Shown here: positions 8,690-16,847 of the stretch, one piece after another
Position numbering within the stretch: position 1 is the stretch's first letter
Layout of the letters: the number at the start of each line of letters is the position of its first letter
Assembly: GCF_000285595.1 (NCBI RefSeq)
Contig: NZ_HE611067.1
Location: forward strand, 62,001 to 126,000
From: Kurthia senegalensis
GTDB taxonomy: Bacteria; Bacillota; Bacilli; Bacillales_A; Planococcaceae
Direction of reading: 5' to 3'
DNA length: 64,000 bases
Program-made: the position numbers and the translations under genes
The notes under the pieces: model-generated
Told to the model about the DNA's origin: nothing
Database searches by the model: none
The model's input: only the letters and a program-made list of their open reading frames with translations

Positions 8690-10342
8690 TTATTTCGTAC
8701 AATGCTTCGCAGCGATGTAGCCGAATGTCATACCAGGTCCGAGTGTTGCACCAGGTCCAGGGTAAGATTCGCCCATAACAGAAGCGGAACAATTTCCTGC
8801 CGCATACACGCCCTCGATGGGTTCACCATTCGTTTTTAAAATACGAGCTTCCGTATCAATCACGACGCCGCCTTTCGTACCGATATCACCAGGATAAACA
8901 CGCATCGCATAATACGGTGCTTCTTCAATGACATCTAAATTCGGATTTTTCAATGTCGGATCCCCGTAATACCGGTCATGTGCTGATTCCCCGCGGTGGA
9001 AGTCATGGTCAATACCTTCTCGTGCAAATCCATTGAAACGATCAACCGTTGCTTTTAACTGATTCGGTGGAATGTCCATTTTTTCAGCTAATTGTTCAAT
9101 GGTCGGTGCAGATAGAACGACTTGATTTTCATAATAAGCTTCAGGGAAGTCTTGACGAGGGAATAACCCTGCGAAAATGTAGCGCTGCTTCGCCTTTTTA
9201 TCTAATAGTAGCCATGCAGGAATCGTGCCTGTCTCTTTTTCGTGCTCATACATAACGTCAATAAATTCATGATACGGCGTCGGTTCATTGATGAACCGAT
9301 TGCCTTCTTGGTCGACGATAATCATATTCGGAATACCACGATCCGCTACGAGGAAAAATGGGCGTCCTTTATGATCAAGGAAAGAAGGTGCGCCCCATAC
9401 ACGGTCCATTAAATCGAACTGTGCGCCTAATTTTTCGGCCGGGGTAATAATATCACCTGTTTGACCTGCTGGAGAAGATGACCATTCAGCATTTGTCGGT
9501 TGAGGTAAATATTTTTCACGGAACGCTTGGTTACGTGAAAAGCCCCCACTACTTAAAATAACGCCTTTTTTCGCTTGTAAAGTAATCGCTTGTCCGTCTT
9601 TTTGTGCCGTAATTCCTGTGACACGGTCATTTTCATAAATGAAATCTTCAAAGCCGCAATTTACCCAAATTTCGCCGCCGAGTTCTTTGTATGCAAGCGC
9701 TAATCGACCGATGAGTGCTTGTCCGAGTGCACCAAATTCTTTTTTCAATACGAGGTGTTGCATAAGGCGCCATCCAAGTGTTAAAGAGCGCAATTTCCCT
9801 TCCCACGTACGTGCAATCATATTCACTTTATGGAAATCTTGACCGGTCATAACGAATCCCTTCGTATCCATCGCAGGAGGACGCATAATCGATTGCCATT
9901 CACCGAGTTGTTTTAAGTCAAATAGAAGCGGCTCAATAGAACGACCACGCCCTTTGCCACCTTTTCGGTTCGGATAATAGTCTGAGTAGTTAGTTGCATA
10001 GCTATAGCGCATATGTGGGCTCACTTCATGAAGATAATCGAGCATTTCCACACCGCGATGTAAGTACGTATTTTTCATTTCATCGGATACACGATCGCCA
10101 ACTGTTGAATCTAAATAAGCTTTTGCTTCTTCAAACGTATCAGCGACACCGGCTTCTACGAGATAGCGATTGTTCGGAATCCAAACACCGCCTCCTGAAA
10201 GGGCAGAAGCTCCGCCGAATACCGCTTCTTTTTCAATGAGCAGCGTTTTTAAACCTTCATTTTTTGCTGTAATTGCAGCTGAAAAACCGCTTGCGCCAGA
10301 ACCTACGACGATAACGTCATATTGTGCATCCCAATTCACCAT
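8690..10342 (-). CDS. FAD-dependent oxidoreductase (3-ketosteroid dehydrogenase/fumarate reductase-like)
   Basis: A 550-residue flavoprotein. The Rossmann FAD site VVGSGASGFSAA lies at residues 12-23, followed by the GGASALSGGGVWIPNN stretch typical of KstD-like members. A second FAD-contact region (GVYAAGNCSASVMG) and the GPGATLGPGMTFGYIAA tail close the protein. This matches the FAD_binding_2 group, which includes 3-ketosteroid delta-1-dehydrogenases and soluble fumarate reductases. The substrate cannot be fixed from sequence. ATG is preceded by AGGAGGAA. It is flanked by SDR-gene remnants at 7098 and 10697 and a TetR remnant, which suggests it once belonged to a larger ketone or steroid-like catabolic locus. 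Confidence 0.8.
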   Translation of the reverse strand: MVNWDAQYDVIVVGSGASGFSAAITAKNEGLKTLLIEKEAVFGGASALSGGGVWIPNNRYLVEAGVADTFEEAKAYLDSTVGDRVSDEMKNTYLHRGVEMLDYLHEVSPHMRYSYATNYSDYYPNRKGGKGRGRSIEPLLFDLKQLGEWQSIMRPPAMDTKGFVMTGQDFHKVNMIARTWEGKLRSLTLGWRLMQHLVLKKEFGALGQALIGRLALAYKELGGEIWVNCGFEDFIYENDRVTGITAQKDGQAITLQAKKGVILSSGGFSRNQAFREKYLPQPTNAEWSSSPAGQTGDIITPAEKLGAQFDLMDRVWGAPSFLDHKGRPFFLVADRGIPNMIIVDQEGNRFINEPTPYHEFIDVMYEHEKETGTIPAWLLLDKKAKQRYIFAGLFPRQDFPEAYYENQVVLSAPTIEQLAEKMDIPPNQLKATVDRFNGFAREGIDHDFHRGESAHDRYYGDPTLKNPNLDVIEEAPYYAMRVYPGDIGTKGGVVIDTEARILKTNGEPIEGVYAAGNCSASVMGESYPGPGATLGPGMTFGYIAAKHCTK

Positions 10343-10696
10343 ACAAATTCCTCCTAATATCCTTATTTATCCCAAATATAACAAGAAAATAAAGCGAGTA
10401 CAACTCTTTTATTTACCCTATGATAGCGCTTGCAAAATGGGTAGAGAGTTGCTACACCGTTTGGAAGTGAAGAGATAATTTTTTTAAATATATTTAGAAA
10501 GAATGTGTAAACTCGATGACTATAACAAGTGAGGGAATTTCATGTATTTAGTGAATGCTCCCTCTGTACGCGTATCAAACGAATGATTTCATAAGTTGGC
10601 ATCATTTGCATTGTTCATGGCACGTTATGCGATCGGATAGCACGTCATTGTTTATTACAATACGTATAACAAGTAAACGAAAAGGGAGTTGTTCAC
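10343..10696. other. Gene-free region between flavoprotein and SDR remnant
   Basis: No supported gene. The last part (about 10640-10696) leads into a good ribosome binding site (GGGAGTTG) for the broken SDR gene, so it probably held that gene's promoter. Confidence 0.4.
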
Positions 10697-10902
10697 ATGA
10701 AAGTGATTTTATTAAAAGGGGCAAGTAGTAGTATGCTTCGAAGTACGCGCTTGAAGGATTTAGTCATTGCTTGCGTATGGAAGTAGCGGATTTTGGAATC
10801 GACGTCGTATTAATCGAGCCAGGCGGTGTCAAAACGGATTGGGGAATGATTGCCGCTGACCATTTAGCGGAAAGTTCTAAAGGTGGTGCGTATGAGTACT
10901 AA
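10697..10902 (+). pseudogene. Internally deleted, frameshifted short-chain dehydrogenase gene
   Basis: A good start region reads MKVILLKGASSSML, the beginning of an SDR nucleotide site. From 10741, in another frame, it reads KYALEGFSHCLRMEVADFGI and then VVLIEPGGVKTDW, which is the catalytic helix (with the Lys of YxxxK) and the PG motif. The middle of the enzyme is missing, including the catalytic Ser, and the halves are out of frame. It ends at TAA 10900-10902. A deletion remnant, different from the SDR scrap at 7098, which is on the other strand. Confidence 0.85.
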
Positions 10903-11553
10903 TACGTTCATAACTCCTTTCATTAGTATTTGTACCAACTTCATCTTATATCTAAAACACTTCTGAAGAGTACATCTTACGGAAGTGTTTTTCTTTTATA
11001 TGTGGTACAGCATCGCAGTGTTCCTTCTAAACAAAAAAATATTACTTCCTCTTTTATCGTAAAAAATCGTGCTGATTTATAAGCAGGTTTTATTATTTAC
11101 ATTATTTGCTTTTTCGCGTAATCCCTTATTATCGGAATTAGCAAAAGAATAGAATTTTTGTATGTGTTTTTATTCTTTATTAATTTAAGATAACTTAATA
11201 AAACTAGGTTAACTATATTTATTTTGAAGGTTTTAATATGGTTAACTTTGGTATCGTGAATATTGATCGTTTGATTGTTGCGCATAAAAGCTAATGTGAG
11301 CTACTAGAAGTTGATTTTTATTGCTACAGACAGTCTATATGAAACAAAACGGTTCCCATACTTAATGAAGCTATTGATTTGTTTGAAATGAGGAAGAAAT
11401 AGGAATAGAAATACTTTTACGGGGTGTCCGATCTTTACAGACACAATAAAAAAACGACATGCTAGTTTAATAGCAATGTCGTTTTTTCTCATGATTGTTC
11501 TTTTTCTACATTTTAGATAGCGTATAAAGATAACGCAATATCACTGTTTCTAT
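10903..11553. other. Gene-free region with two terminator-like hairpins
   Basis: No convincing gene. A hairpin with arms AAAACACTTC (10954-10963) and GAAGTGTTTT (10982-10991) ends in T-rich sequence. A second, stronger hairpin spans 11448-11487 (AAAAAACGACAT paired with ATGTCGTTTTTT). The two small minus-strand open frames here have no ribosome binding sites or recognisable content. Confidence 0.5.
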
Positions 11554-11640
11554 TTATACGTAGTCACAAATCGAGGTTTTCGTAACTTTATAGTTTTCAT
11601 CTTGTAATAGATAGACATCTGCATCATACGTATAAGCTGC
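11554..11640 (-). pseudogene. RHS/YD-repeat fragment
   Basis: The minus strand reads AAYTYDADVYLLQDENYKV and ends CDYV-stop. The AYTYDAD word is the YD repeat of RHS/WapA-type proteins and is almost the same as ETAYTYDADG in the fragment at 14026. It is preceded by a stop and has no start. It marks the leftmost trace of the RHS graveyard. Confidence 0.6.
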
Positions 11641-11683
11641 TCACTTCTACATTTACATTCTACTAACCAAAAAATATTAACTA

Positions 11684-12262
11684 TTAGTCAATTATCTCGC
11701 TTATTATCTCTGAAAAATTATTTTCCAATGAATCCACACGATAAAATTCATCATTTGAATAGAGGGTAACAGAGCAATTTGTAGGATCTGAAACGAAAAA
11801 AACTGCTGAAGAATCGTCCAAATTTTTAAACAACCATCCTTTTGAACTTTCAACGCTATTAATTTCTATATTTTTAAGTGGTGTAAAAAAGGAAATATCC
11901 CCCATTCTAGGTGTTATCATATCAACCAATGGAAATGTTTTAATCAAATTCTCAATATTATTGATATCTACTCTAGCAAATAAATAGGAATTTGCTCTGA
12001 ATAGTTGTAGATGATGAAGTTGTATATTGTTCTTATTGCAATATTCAACTATATTTTCTTTCATAAGCAAATGAATTTGCATATAAAAATATAAATTTTC
12101 ATGAGGCAATTTGTCAAAAATTGCAGGTAACATTTCTAAATTAAATTTTTTCGACTCATTAGCAAAATCGATATAATAAGAATATGGAAGTTTTTCTTTA
12201 TAATCGAATGGAATCCCACTTGCGACTTCTTTTTCTGTCATTTCTTGAACTGTTATTAACAT
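11684..12262 (-). CDS. Immunity-like protein of the RHS region, unknown family
   Basis: A 192-residue acidic, soluble protein with no signal peptide, no membrane segment and no catalytic motif that I recognise. It opens MLITVQEMTEKEVASGIPFD. The middle is rich in Asn, Glu and aromatic residues and it ends SEIISEIID. Composition and setting, directly downstream of RHS fragments on the same strand, fit an immunity protein for a contact-dependent toxin. That role is inferred from position only. AAGGAG lies about ten bases before the ATG. It is one of the few intact genes in the region, which fits selection to keep immunity after toxin loss. Confidence 0.6.
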   Translation of the reverse strand: MLITVQEMTEKEVASGIPFDYKEKLPYSYYIDFANESKKFNLEMLPAIFDKLPHENLYFYMQIHLLMKENIVEYCNKNNIQLHHLQLFRANSYLFARVDINNIENLIKTFPLVDMITPRMGDISFFTPLKNIEINSVESSKGWLFKNLDDSSAVFFVSDPTNCSVTLYSNDEFYRVDSLENNFSEIISEIID

Positions 12263-12379
12263 TAAAATACAACTCCTTAGTTAAATTTACTATGCCAAAC
12301 CCATTTATACTATCCAATACTTCACTCGTATAGAAGCATTCATCCGTTGTATCACCGATTGTTTTCGTTAAACGTAAGC

Positions 12380-12580
12380 CACTTCATCGACGCCGGATGC
12401 AAGTTGGGCGAGACTTGTTAGTTTCTTTTTTTACTGGTGCAGATTCGGCTTTTGGTTTAGATGTTACTTTATCTGCGGATTGTGCATTTTCTTTTCGACT
12501 CGCACGAATTTTCGATAATTCAAGCGGATCTAGAGATTCCTCTAAGAACTGGATAGTTGTTACGGTGTCTTTTGTATAGT
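12380..12580 (-). pseudogene. Decayed coding fragments, possibly of a secreted toxin precursor
   Basis: One minus-strand frame reads a Lys/Ser/Ala-rich stretch beginning DTVTTIQFLEESLDPLELSK and ending in a stop near 12381. The other frame continues with TIGDTTDECFYTSEVLD towards 12290. Neither has a start. The low-complexity Lys-Pro-Ala part looks like a linker of a wall-associated protein. The region lies within the RHS graveyard. Confidence 0.35.
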
Positions 12581-12590
12581 TTTACAAACT

Positions 12591-12616
12591 AAAAAAGACA
12601 CCTAATTAAAGGTGTC
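12591..12616 (-). terminator. Terminator of the small immunity gene
   Basis: On the minus strand GACACC pairs with GGTGTC around an AATTAAA-type loop and is followed by six Ts (plus-strand A run 12591-12596). It lies about 70 bases past the 12686 stop. Confidence 0.7.
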
Positions 12617-12685
12617 GGTAGTGACTCCTTAAAGGATAATATTTTATACTCCCATTTTTTTCTTTCCAAATATATAGAATACCTT

Positions 12686-12892
12686 TTATTTTGAGTTATT
12701 ATCTTCTTTGAAAGTTCTATATATTATAAAATGCAATATAAACATACCTATTATTCCAGAAATCATTGCACTTATAGATTTAGGTCCACCCATATAAATA
12801 TATGAAGCTATTGCTGATATTATCAAACTAATTATAGATAGTACTATAAGATATATTTGTATTTTCGAAAATGATTTAAATATATTCCTCAC
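12686..12892 (-). CDS. Small two-pass membrane protein, candidate immunity protein
   Basis: A 68-residue protein with two hydrophobic segments at about residues 12-34 and 42-60 separated by a short YMGGPKS loop, ending in a charged tail. GTG at 12890-12892 is the only reasonable start. It lies nine bases after the stop of the preceding toxin-like frame and is preceded by TTAGAG, so expression by translational coupling is likely. Tiny membrane proteins directly behind a toxin tip often protect against membrane-acting or bacteriocin-like toxins. This function is inferred from position and topology. Confidence 0.6.
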   Translation of the reverse strand: MRNIFKSFSKIQIYLIVLSIISLIISAIASYIYMGGPKSISAMISGIIGMFILHFIIYRTFKEDNNSK

Positions 12893-12901
12893 CTCTAATT
12901 T

Positions 12902-13275
12902 TTAAAATCCATTAAAATAACCATTTCTAGGATTTTTATCTTTCTTATCTAAATATTCGAAAATAGAGTCTCCTGGACTTAGCCAAAAGCCAGCTAAATT
13001 AATCAATTCTCCTACATCAGAGGATATACTACTGGCTACTATTTGAGAAACTCCTCTATTTCTTAGTTTCTTTTTAAGGTCTTTAGCAAATATAATTTTT
13101 TTGGACTTGCTTAATTTTTTCTTGCCTGCTTTGAATAGAGCTGTATCAATTCCTCCAAAGAACGTCGACGATGCCATAATTATCGCTACATTAATCGCTC
13201 CTACAAGAACACGCTTTGAATTATACCACGCATTTTTCAAGCTTTTTTCCCATTCGGATCCGATGCCTTACAATT
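12902..13275 (-). pseudogene. Toxin-tip-like frame fused out of frame to an RHS end
   Basis: From about 13275 to 12902 one frame reads SEWEKSLKNAWYNSKRV, then a hydrophobic stretch (GAINVAIIMASSTFFGG), then a very Lys-rich segment, then LAGFWLSPGDSIFEYLDKKD and a GYFNGF end. The hydrophobic-then-basic layout and the SPGDSI-type tail resemble a small secreted toxin or bacteriocin domain. I cannot name a family. The RHS frame just upstream ends in TGA at 13237, out of frame with this one, so the product is not made as one chain unless the sequence has an error. TTG at 13238-13240 could give a 112-residue product. Confidence 0.45.
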
Positions 13276-13508
13276 ACCTACTTCGTCACAAGCATATGTA
13301 TTAATTGTGCCATCTGGTATAGTTTCTTTTGTTAATTGATTATTGGCATCATAAACAAAGCTGCTCACTTGCCCATTCGCATCGGTTTGTGAAATGTTGC
13401 CAGCCTTTGTATATTCATAACCAATTTTAAATGGTTGCTGCGTTTTCGTTATATAGTTCAATGGCTCTAAGTAGCTACAGAAAAAGCATTACCCTGAGCA
13501 TCCTTAAA
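13237..13508 (-). pseudogene. RHS/WapA repeat fragment
   Basis: Minus-strand reading gives YLEPLNYITKTQQPFKIGYE, then YTKAGNISQTDANGQVSSFV and YDANNQLTKETIPDG, classic RHS YD repeats with GN(I/L) and YDANNQL words. It ends CKASDPNGKKA-stop. In another frame further upstream lies LKDAQGNAFSVAT-stop. There is no start or anchoring region, so this is a 3'-terminal piece of a large toxin gene. The DAQGNAF part is duplicated at 16509. Confidence 0.8.
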
Positions 13509-13568
13509 AGAACGCTCACTAATCATGCTTCAATAGAATAGTTACATTTCATATCAGAATTCTTCTTT
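13482..13568. repeat. Duplicated RHS-flank segment, copy 1
   Basis: About 85 bases beginning AAAAGCATTACCCTGAGCAT recur with scattered substitutions at 16509-16592. The start of the unit encodes the RHS word DAQGNAF on the minus strand. The duplication implies that separate RHS tip cassettes shared the same upstream join. Confidence 0.7.
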
Positions 13569-13698
13569 AATCACAGGATTAGAATATAAATAAATTAATT
13601 TGACCTATTTATTTCTATTATTTTCTTTTTCTAAAAATAGATGGAATTTATCCTGTGTTTTTTGTGACGACTCAACAGCTTTACATAAATATCGCTAC

Positions 13699-13947
13699 TT
13701 AATTTTTTCTAACATGCTTATTTGCAAAAAATAAATGTCTAAATTTATCGCTAGAATATAATTCATCAAACCAAGGAGATTTTAACAACTCCTGTATATT
13801 CTTATCTATTTTTTTGGTATTTAGACTATCCCTCGTAATTGGGAATACAGGACCCAAAAACATTAAAATAAACATTACTATCTTAAGGATAAAAGGTGGT
13901 ATCTTTATGATAGCTATTAGTATATTCATTAGTATTCGTTTTAACAT
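13699..13947 (-). CDS. Small membrane protein in the RHS region
   Basis: An 82-residue protein with an N-terminal hydrophobic region of one or two passes (about residues 5-38, ILIAIIKIPPFILKIVMFIL) followed by a charged cytoplasmic-type tail (TRDSLNTKKID onward). AGGAG seven bases before ATG supports expression. Its place between RHS fragments makes an immunity role plausible, but no family is recognised. Confidence 0.6.
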   Translation of the reverse strand: MLKRILMNILIAIIKIPPFILKIVMFILMFLGPVFPITRDSLNTKKIDKNIQELLKSPWFDELYSSDKFRHLFFANKHVRKN

Positions 13948-14025
13948 GTTAAGTCTCCTAAGTTAAATTCTCTTTTTAATATAACGAGTCACAGCCTTTT
14001 TACCACCAGACGTTATAAACGTTTC

Positions 14026-14206
14026 TTAATTTAATGTAGGCTTTCTTCCTTTAGCAATAGTATTAAGAATAGATGCTTTAGGACCATCTGCATCATACGT
14101 ATAAGCCGTCTCATTTTTCGTCGCAATTTGATTGGCACCAGTATACGTGAAAGCTGCTTTCTCACTATTCACTTCGGATGTTGTGCGAATAACCACTGCG
14201 TCATAT
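14026..14206 (-). pseudogene. RHS/YD-repeat fragment
   Basis: Reads MKYDAVVIRTTSEVNSEKAA, FTYTGANQIATKNETAYTYD and ADGPKASILNT in sequence on the minus strand and ends at TAA near 14026. The TYTGANQ and AYTYDADG words are RHS repeats. It starts inside the last codons of the gene at 14201 in another frame, so a cassette of toxin plus immunity gene was joined directly to an older RHS end. Confidence 0.7.
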
Positions 14207-14818
14207 TTCATCTTCTTCTTTAATAACAGGTATATTTTGATATGGGTGATCTGAAAAATTAGATATGAAGTCAAAACCTACACCGTCATGACCTACCCAC
14301 AAATGATATTTATAATTATCTTCAGTATAATCTAAAATAAATCTAGCTAAACCAATATCGCTATGAAAGTCTATTTCTAATGTTCGTTCATTAGAAAATA
14401 CGATACTTTCATTATTAAATGCATCTAAATAAGCCTCAGAAAAATGGGTCTTGAGTTCTTCTATATTATTAATATCCACGACATAATAATAACTTCTATT
14501 ACTCAATTTCGTCCTCTCTGCTTTATTAGATAGATTAATTTCACCTGAACCGCTTATTCCGTGAATATAAAATGGGTATAAATTTAATTTCTCTAAAAAA
14601 ATTTTTAAACATATACTATTAACATCATTTCTAAAATCAACATAAGTATTCAGATAAGTATAACTATCCAGATCAATAGAATTATCCAGATCAATAGTAT
14701 TCAGTTCGTCTTCTTCGGGATCAACTTGACAATAGAAACTAGTTATGCCCCTTTTTTTATTTTTAAAAATATATGAAAAGTCTTCTCCAACTAAAAAATC
14801 ATTTAATGTAATACTCAT
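14201..14818 (-). CDS. Immunity-like acidic protein of the RHS region
   Basis: A 205-residue acidic soluble protein without signal peptide or known motif. ATG 14818 is preferred: AAGGTGG lies seven bases upstream, whereas the ATG six bases earlier nearly touches the site. The protein opens MSITLNDFLVGEDFSYIFKN and carries many Asp/Glu and aromatic residues, a common immunity-protein composition. A truncated relative opens at 16681 with the aligned MNIELHEILDAEDYSYI and the same leader DNA, showing that this gene family was duplicated here. It ends next to an RHS fragment. An immunity role is inferred. Confidence 0.6.
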   Translation of the reverse strand: MSITLNDFLVGEDFSYIFKNKKRGITSFYCQVDPEEDELNTIDLDNSIDLDSYTYLNTYVDFRNDVNSICLKIFLEKLNLYPFYIHGISGSGEINLSNKAERTKLSNRSYYYVVDINNIEELKTHFSEAYLDAFNNESIVFSNERTLEIDFHSDIGLARFILDYTEDNYKYHLWVGHDGVGFDFISNFSDHPYQNIPVIKEEDEI

Positions 14819-14863
14819 TACCATACCACCTTATAATTTTTTGATGTTTTTATATACACATTT
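14812..14863. repeat. Immunity-gene leader repeat, copy 1
   Basis: About 52 bases around the start of the 14201 gene recur at 16674-16725 with only a few changes, including ACCTTATAAT and TTTGATGTTTTTATATACAC. The copy carries the ribosome binding site and start of both relatives. Confidence 0.75.
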
Positions 14864-14875
14864 CCCGGTATGAAT

Positions 14876-14974
14876 TCACCTATTGAATTGATTCAACGAA
14901 TACGTAATCGCACCGCCAGTTACTGATTTGGGCGCAATGATTTCTTTCTGTTCCGTTAGATACCAAATAGGCAT
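14876..14974 (-). pseudogene. Possible RHS-core fragment
   Basis: The minus strand reads MPIWYLTEQKEIIAPKSVTG followed by GAITYSLNQFNR-stop. The VTGGAITY word resembles the region of WapA-type proteins just before their repeats. There is no ribosome binding site or neighbouring frame that continues it. Weak on its own, stronger as part of the string of fragments here. Confidence 0.35.
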
Positions 14975-14975
14975 C

Positions 14976-15268
14976 TTATTTTTTTAACATTAAATAATTT
15001 TTCTGCTTTACTAATTGTTGTTCCCATAAAACCAAAAATTCTCTTTTGTTTTTTTCTGTCACATTGAAAGTAGTGATTATAAACTCTAAATCAAATATGA
15101 TATTTGAAAAATTTTTAAAATCCCCTATTAAACTGTATAATTTATATGTAATATCTAAAAATAGCACGAAATTTCCTTCATTTTCTACCGCCCGTTGATA
15201 CATCCATAATAAGTATATATATACGTACTTGTTCTCACATTTGATCCTAAATTCCGAATCCCCTAGGA
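14976..15268 (-). pseudogene. Truncated DUF2247-like immunity gene
   Basis: The frame reads SEFRIKCENKYVYIYLLWMY and continues to a C-terminus with VTEKNKREFLVLWEQQL. It aligns with the C-terminal halves of the genes at 15625 (NCKNKYLYVILAY) and 54710 (RCKNIYLYAALRW and VNERNKTYFMKLWQ). The N-terminal half, with the SWTELYWG motif, is gone, replaced by an IS30-type transposase end on the other strand. No expression is expected. Confidence 0.7.
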
Positions 15269-15400
15269 ACAGATTTTAGTAGATTAACTCACCAAGAAAT
15301 CTTTAATTTCCTATTGAATTTTAATCGAGTTCCTAAAAAAGTACTTAATCTCAATACGCCCTTTGAGGTATTTCTAAATTATTTATCCCGTTCGACTTGA
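15254..15400 (+). mobile_element. IS30-family transposase 3'-end remnant
   Basis: The plus strand reads IPNPLGTDFSRLTHQEIFNF, then NRVPKKVLNLNTPFEVFLNY and a stop at 15398-15400. The GTDF and RxRKVLGxKTPxEVF-like words are the C-terminal end of IS30-family transposases. The following GTTGACAATTTATAAT may be the remains of the right inverted repeat. Everything upstream is lost and it is embedded in a broken DUF2247-like gene. Confidence 0.75.
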
Positions 15401-15606
15401 GTTGACAATTTATAATAACATTCGTTTATTTTGTCTAAAATTTCATGGTTTTTAGAACGACAGTATATCCCCATTTCAAAATCACTGTCTTTTATTAGAA
15501 TCTTTTAACCGATGGCGCTTAATTAAGTTTATTGAGTACGATTAGTTTCGTCCATATTTTTTGATAGTTTGATTTCCTCTGTCCAACTTGGTGTAGACTA
15601 TCCAAA
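15401..15606 (-). pseudogene. Decayed immunity or toxin gene scraps
   Basis: Two protein-like minus-strand pieces in different frames: LDSLHQVGQRKSNYQKIWTK ending LIVLNKLN-stop near 15520, and LIKDSDFEMGIYCRSKNHEI followed by LDKINECYYKLS nearer 15420. Neither has a start. They look like C-termini of two small immunity-type proteins. Confidence 0.35.
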
Positions 15607-15624
15607 TCTATTATCTCATCTATT

Positions 15625-16266
15625 TTATTTTTTGTTCCATTGATTATAAAAACATGTATGCTGTTGTTCTAATAACATCGGCCATAGCTCCATTAACTCT
15701 TGACTATCTCGCATATTATATGACCACAATTCTAATAGTACAGGTAAAAATTCTTGCGCGGGCTTGGAAGGTGCACGAAAATCTTCTATAATAAAGGCTA
15801 AAACGCCTTCATATCCCTGGTCGCGCTCCACTTTATCTTCTGATAAATCACAAAAATACTTATTCATCTTTATTAATACATCACTTTCAAGTGGATATTG
15901 ATAAATATAAGCTAAAATCACATATAAATATTTATTTTTACAGTTCAATATATATTGTTTATTTATTAGTAGGTTTTTGTCTATTATTTTTTCAATTAGT
16001 TCTTTTATTTTCTTTTTCTCTACGAAAATTTCAGATTTCATAATAGAAGCTAACTCAAGTATTTCATCTGAGTACACACCGTTTACAACTTCCGATTCTG
16101 CTAATTCAATTAGTGTTTCATCCGAAATAAATCGATTCTCCCGTCCCCAATAAAGTTCCGTCCAACTGAATATAACCTCGCTTTTTTGAATAAATGTGTA
16201 CGGTAAATTTATCTCCAATACATTTTTAGGTATATCATAAATTTCGTTTCCATACATGTTTTCCAA
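15625..16266 (-). CDS. DUF2247-like protein, probable immunity protein
   Basis: A protein of about 213 residues whose FSWTELYWGRENRFIS and DETLIELAE segments match the N-terminal signature I associate with DUF2247. The NCKNKYLYVILAYIY helix and an RAPS-containing helix follow. It is related along its whole length to the gene at 54710 (SWTELYWGYESRYIS). AAAGGTGG at about 16275-16282 is best placed for a TTG start at 16264-16266; a GTG at 16278 lies within that site. Biochemical function unknown. DUF2247-type proteins are often next to polymorphic toxins, and the surroundings here are RHS fragments, so immunity is the favoured reading. Confidence 0.65.
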   Translation of the reverse strand: MENMYGNEIYDIPKNVLEINLPYTFIQKSEVIFSWTELYWGRENRFISDETLIELAESEVVNGVYSDEILELASIMKSEIFVEKKKIKELIEKIIDKNLLINKQYILNCKNKYLYVILAYIYQYPLESDVLIKMNKYFCDLSEDKVERDQGYEGVLAFIIEDFRAPSKPAQEFLPVLLELWSYNMRDSQELMELWPMLLEQQHTCFYNQWNKK

Positions 16267-16627
16267 TTTGGAAACCACCTTTCTATAAAATTATATTTGA
16301 AAAATAGCTCGTTGTGCCTTGCGTCCACATTTGATGAGTAATTGGACTTTCGATATTAATAATATAATGAACCACACCTTCTTACCCTTTATGAAGAGCA
16401 CGTACTTTGAGATGGGTATACATATGGCCATACTTTCCTCGTTTCACATAAACTCTGCCTTTACTTAATTGTTTAACGCTTAAGTATGATATATTCATCA
16501 TTTTTCTCAAAAGCATTACCCTGAGCATCCTTCAAAGAACGCTTCCTAATAATGCTGCAATAAAAACTGTTACATTCTACAATAGAACGCTTCTTAATTC
16601 TTACACAACCTCTTCTGGACTGCTTTA
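16267..16627. other. Decayed region with RHS-flank duplicate
   Basis: No intact gene. The minus strand at 16382-16498 reads a short frame with SVKQLSKGRVYVKRGKYGHM, and nearby another frame reads HYIINIESPITHQMW; both are undefined scraps. The segment 16509-16592 is the second copy of the RHS-flank repeat at 13482. Confidence 0.45.
16509..16592. repeat. Duplicated RHS-flank segment, copy 2
   Basis: Matches 13482-13568, starting at the same AAAAGCATTACCCTGAGCAT words, with scattered substitutions and small gaps towards the right end. Confidence 0.7.
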
Positions 16628-16681
16628 TCAGATATAGGAATAGTCTTCTGCATCCAGAATCTCATGTAATTCAATATTCAT
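16628..16681 (-). pseudogene. Truncated copy of the 14201 immunity-like gene
   Basis: Reads MNIELHEILDAEDYSYI-stop, corresponding to the first residues of the intact gene at 14201 (MSITLNDFLVGEDFSYI), with the same AAGGTG ribosome binding site and leader DNA. Only the first 17 codons remain. Confidence 0.7.
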
Positions 16682-16725
16682 TACCATAACACCTTATAAT
16701 CTTTTGATGTTTTTATATACACATT
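16674..16725. repeat. Immunity-gene leader repeat, copy 2
   Basis: Second copy of the 52-base leader described at 14812, upstream of the truncated gene copy. Confidence 0.75.
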
Positions 16726-16847
16726 ATTTACACAAAATCTCTCCATTCGGAGAGCTACAACGACTCTGTATTCTCACCACTTACACACCGTAAGTTCATT
16801 TAACTCCAGTCTAAAATGGAATATTTCATTTTTTCCTATTTCTCGCA

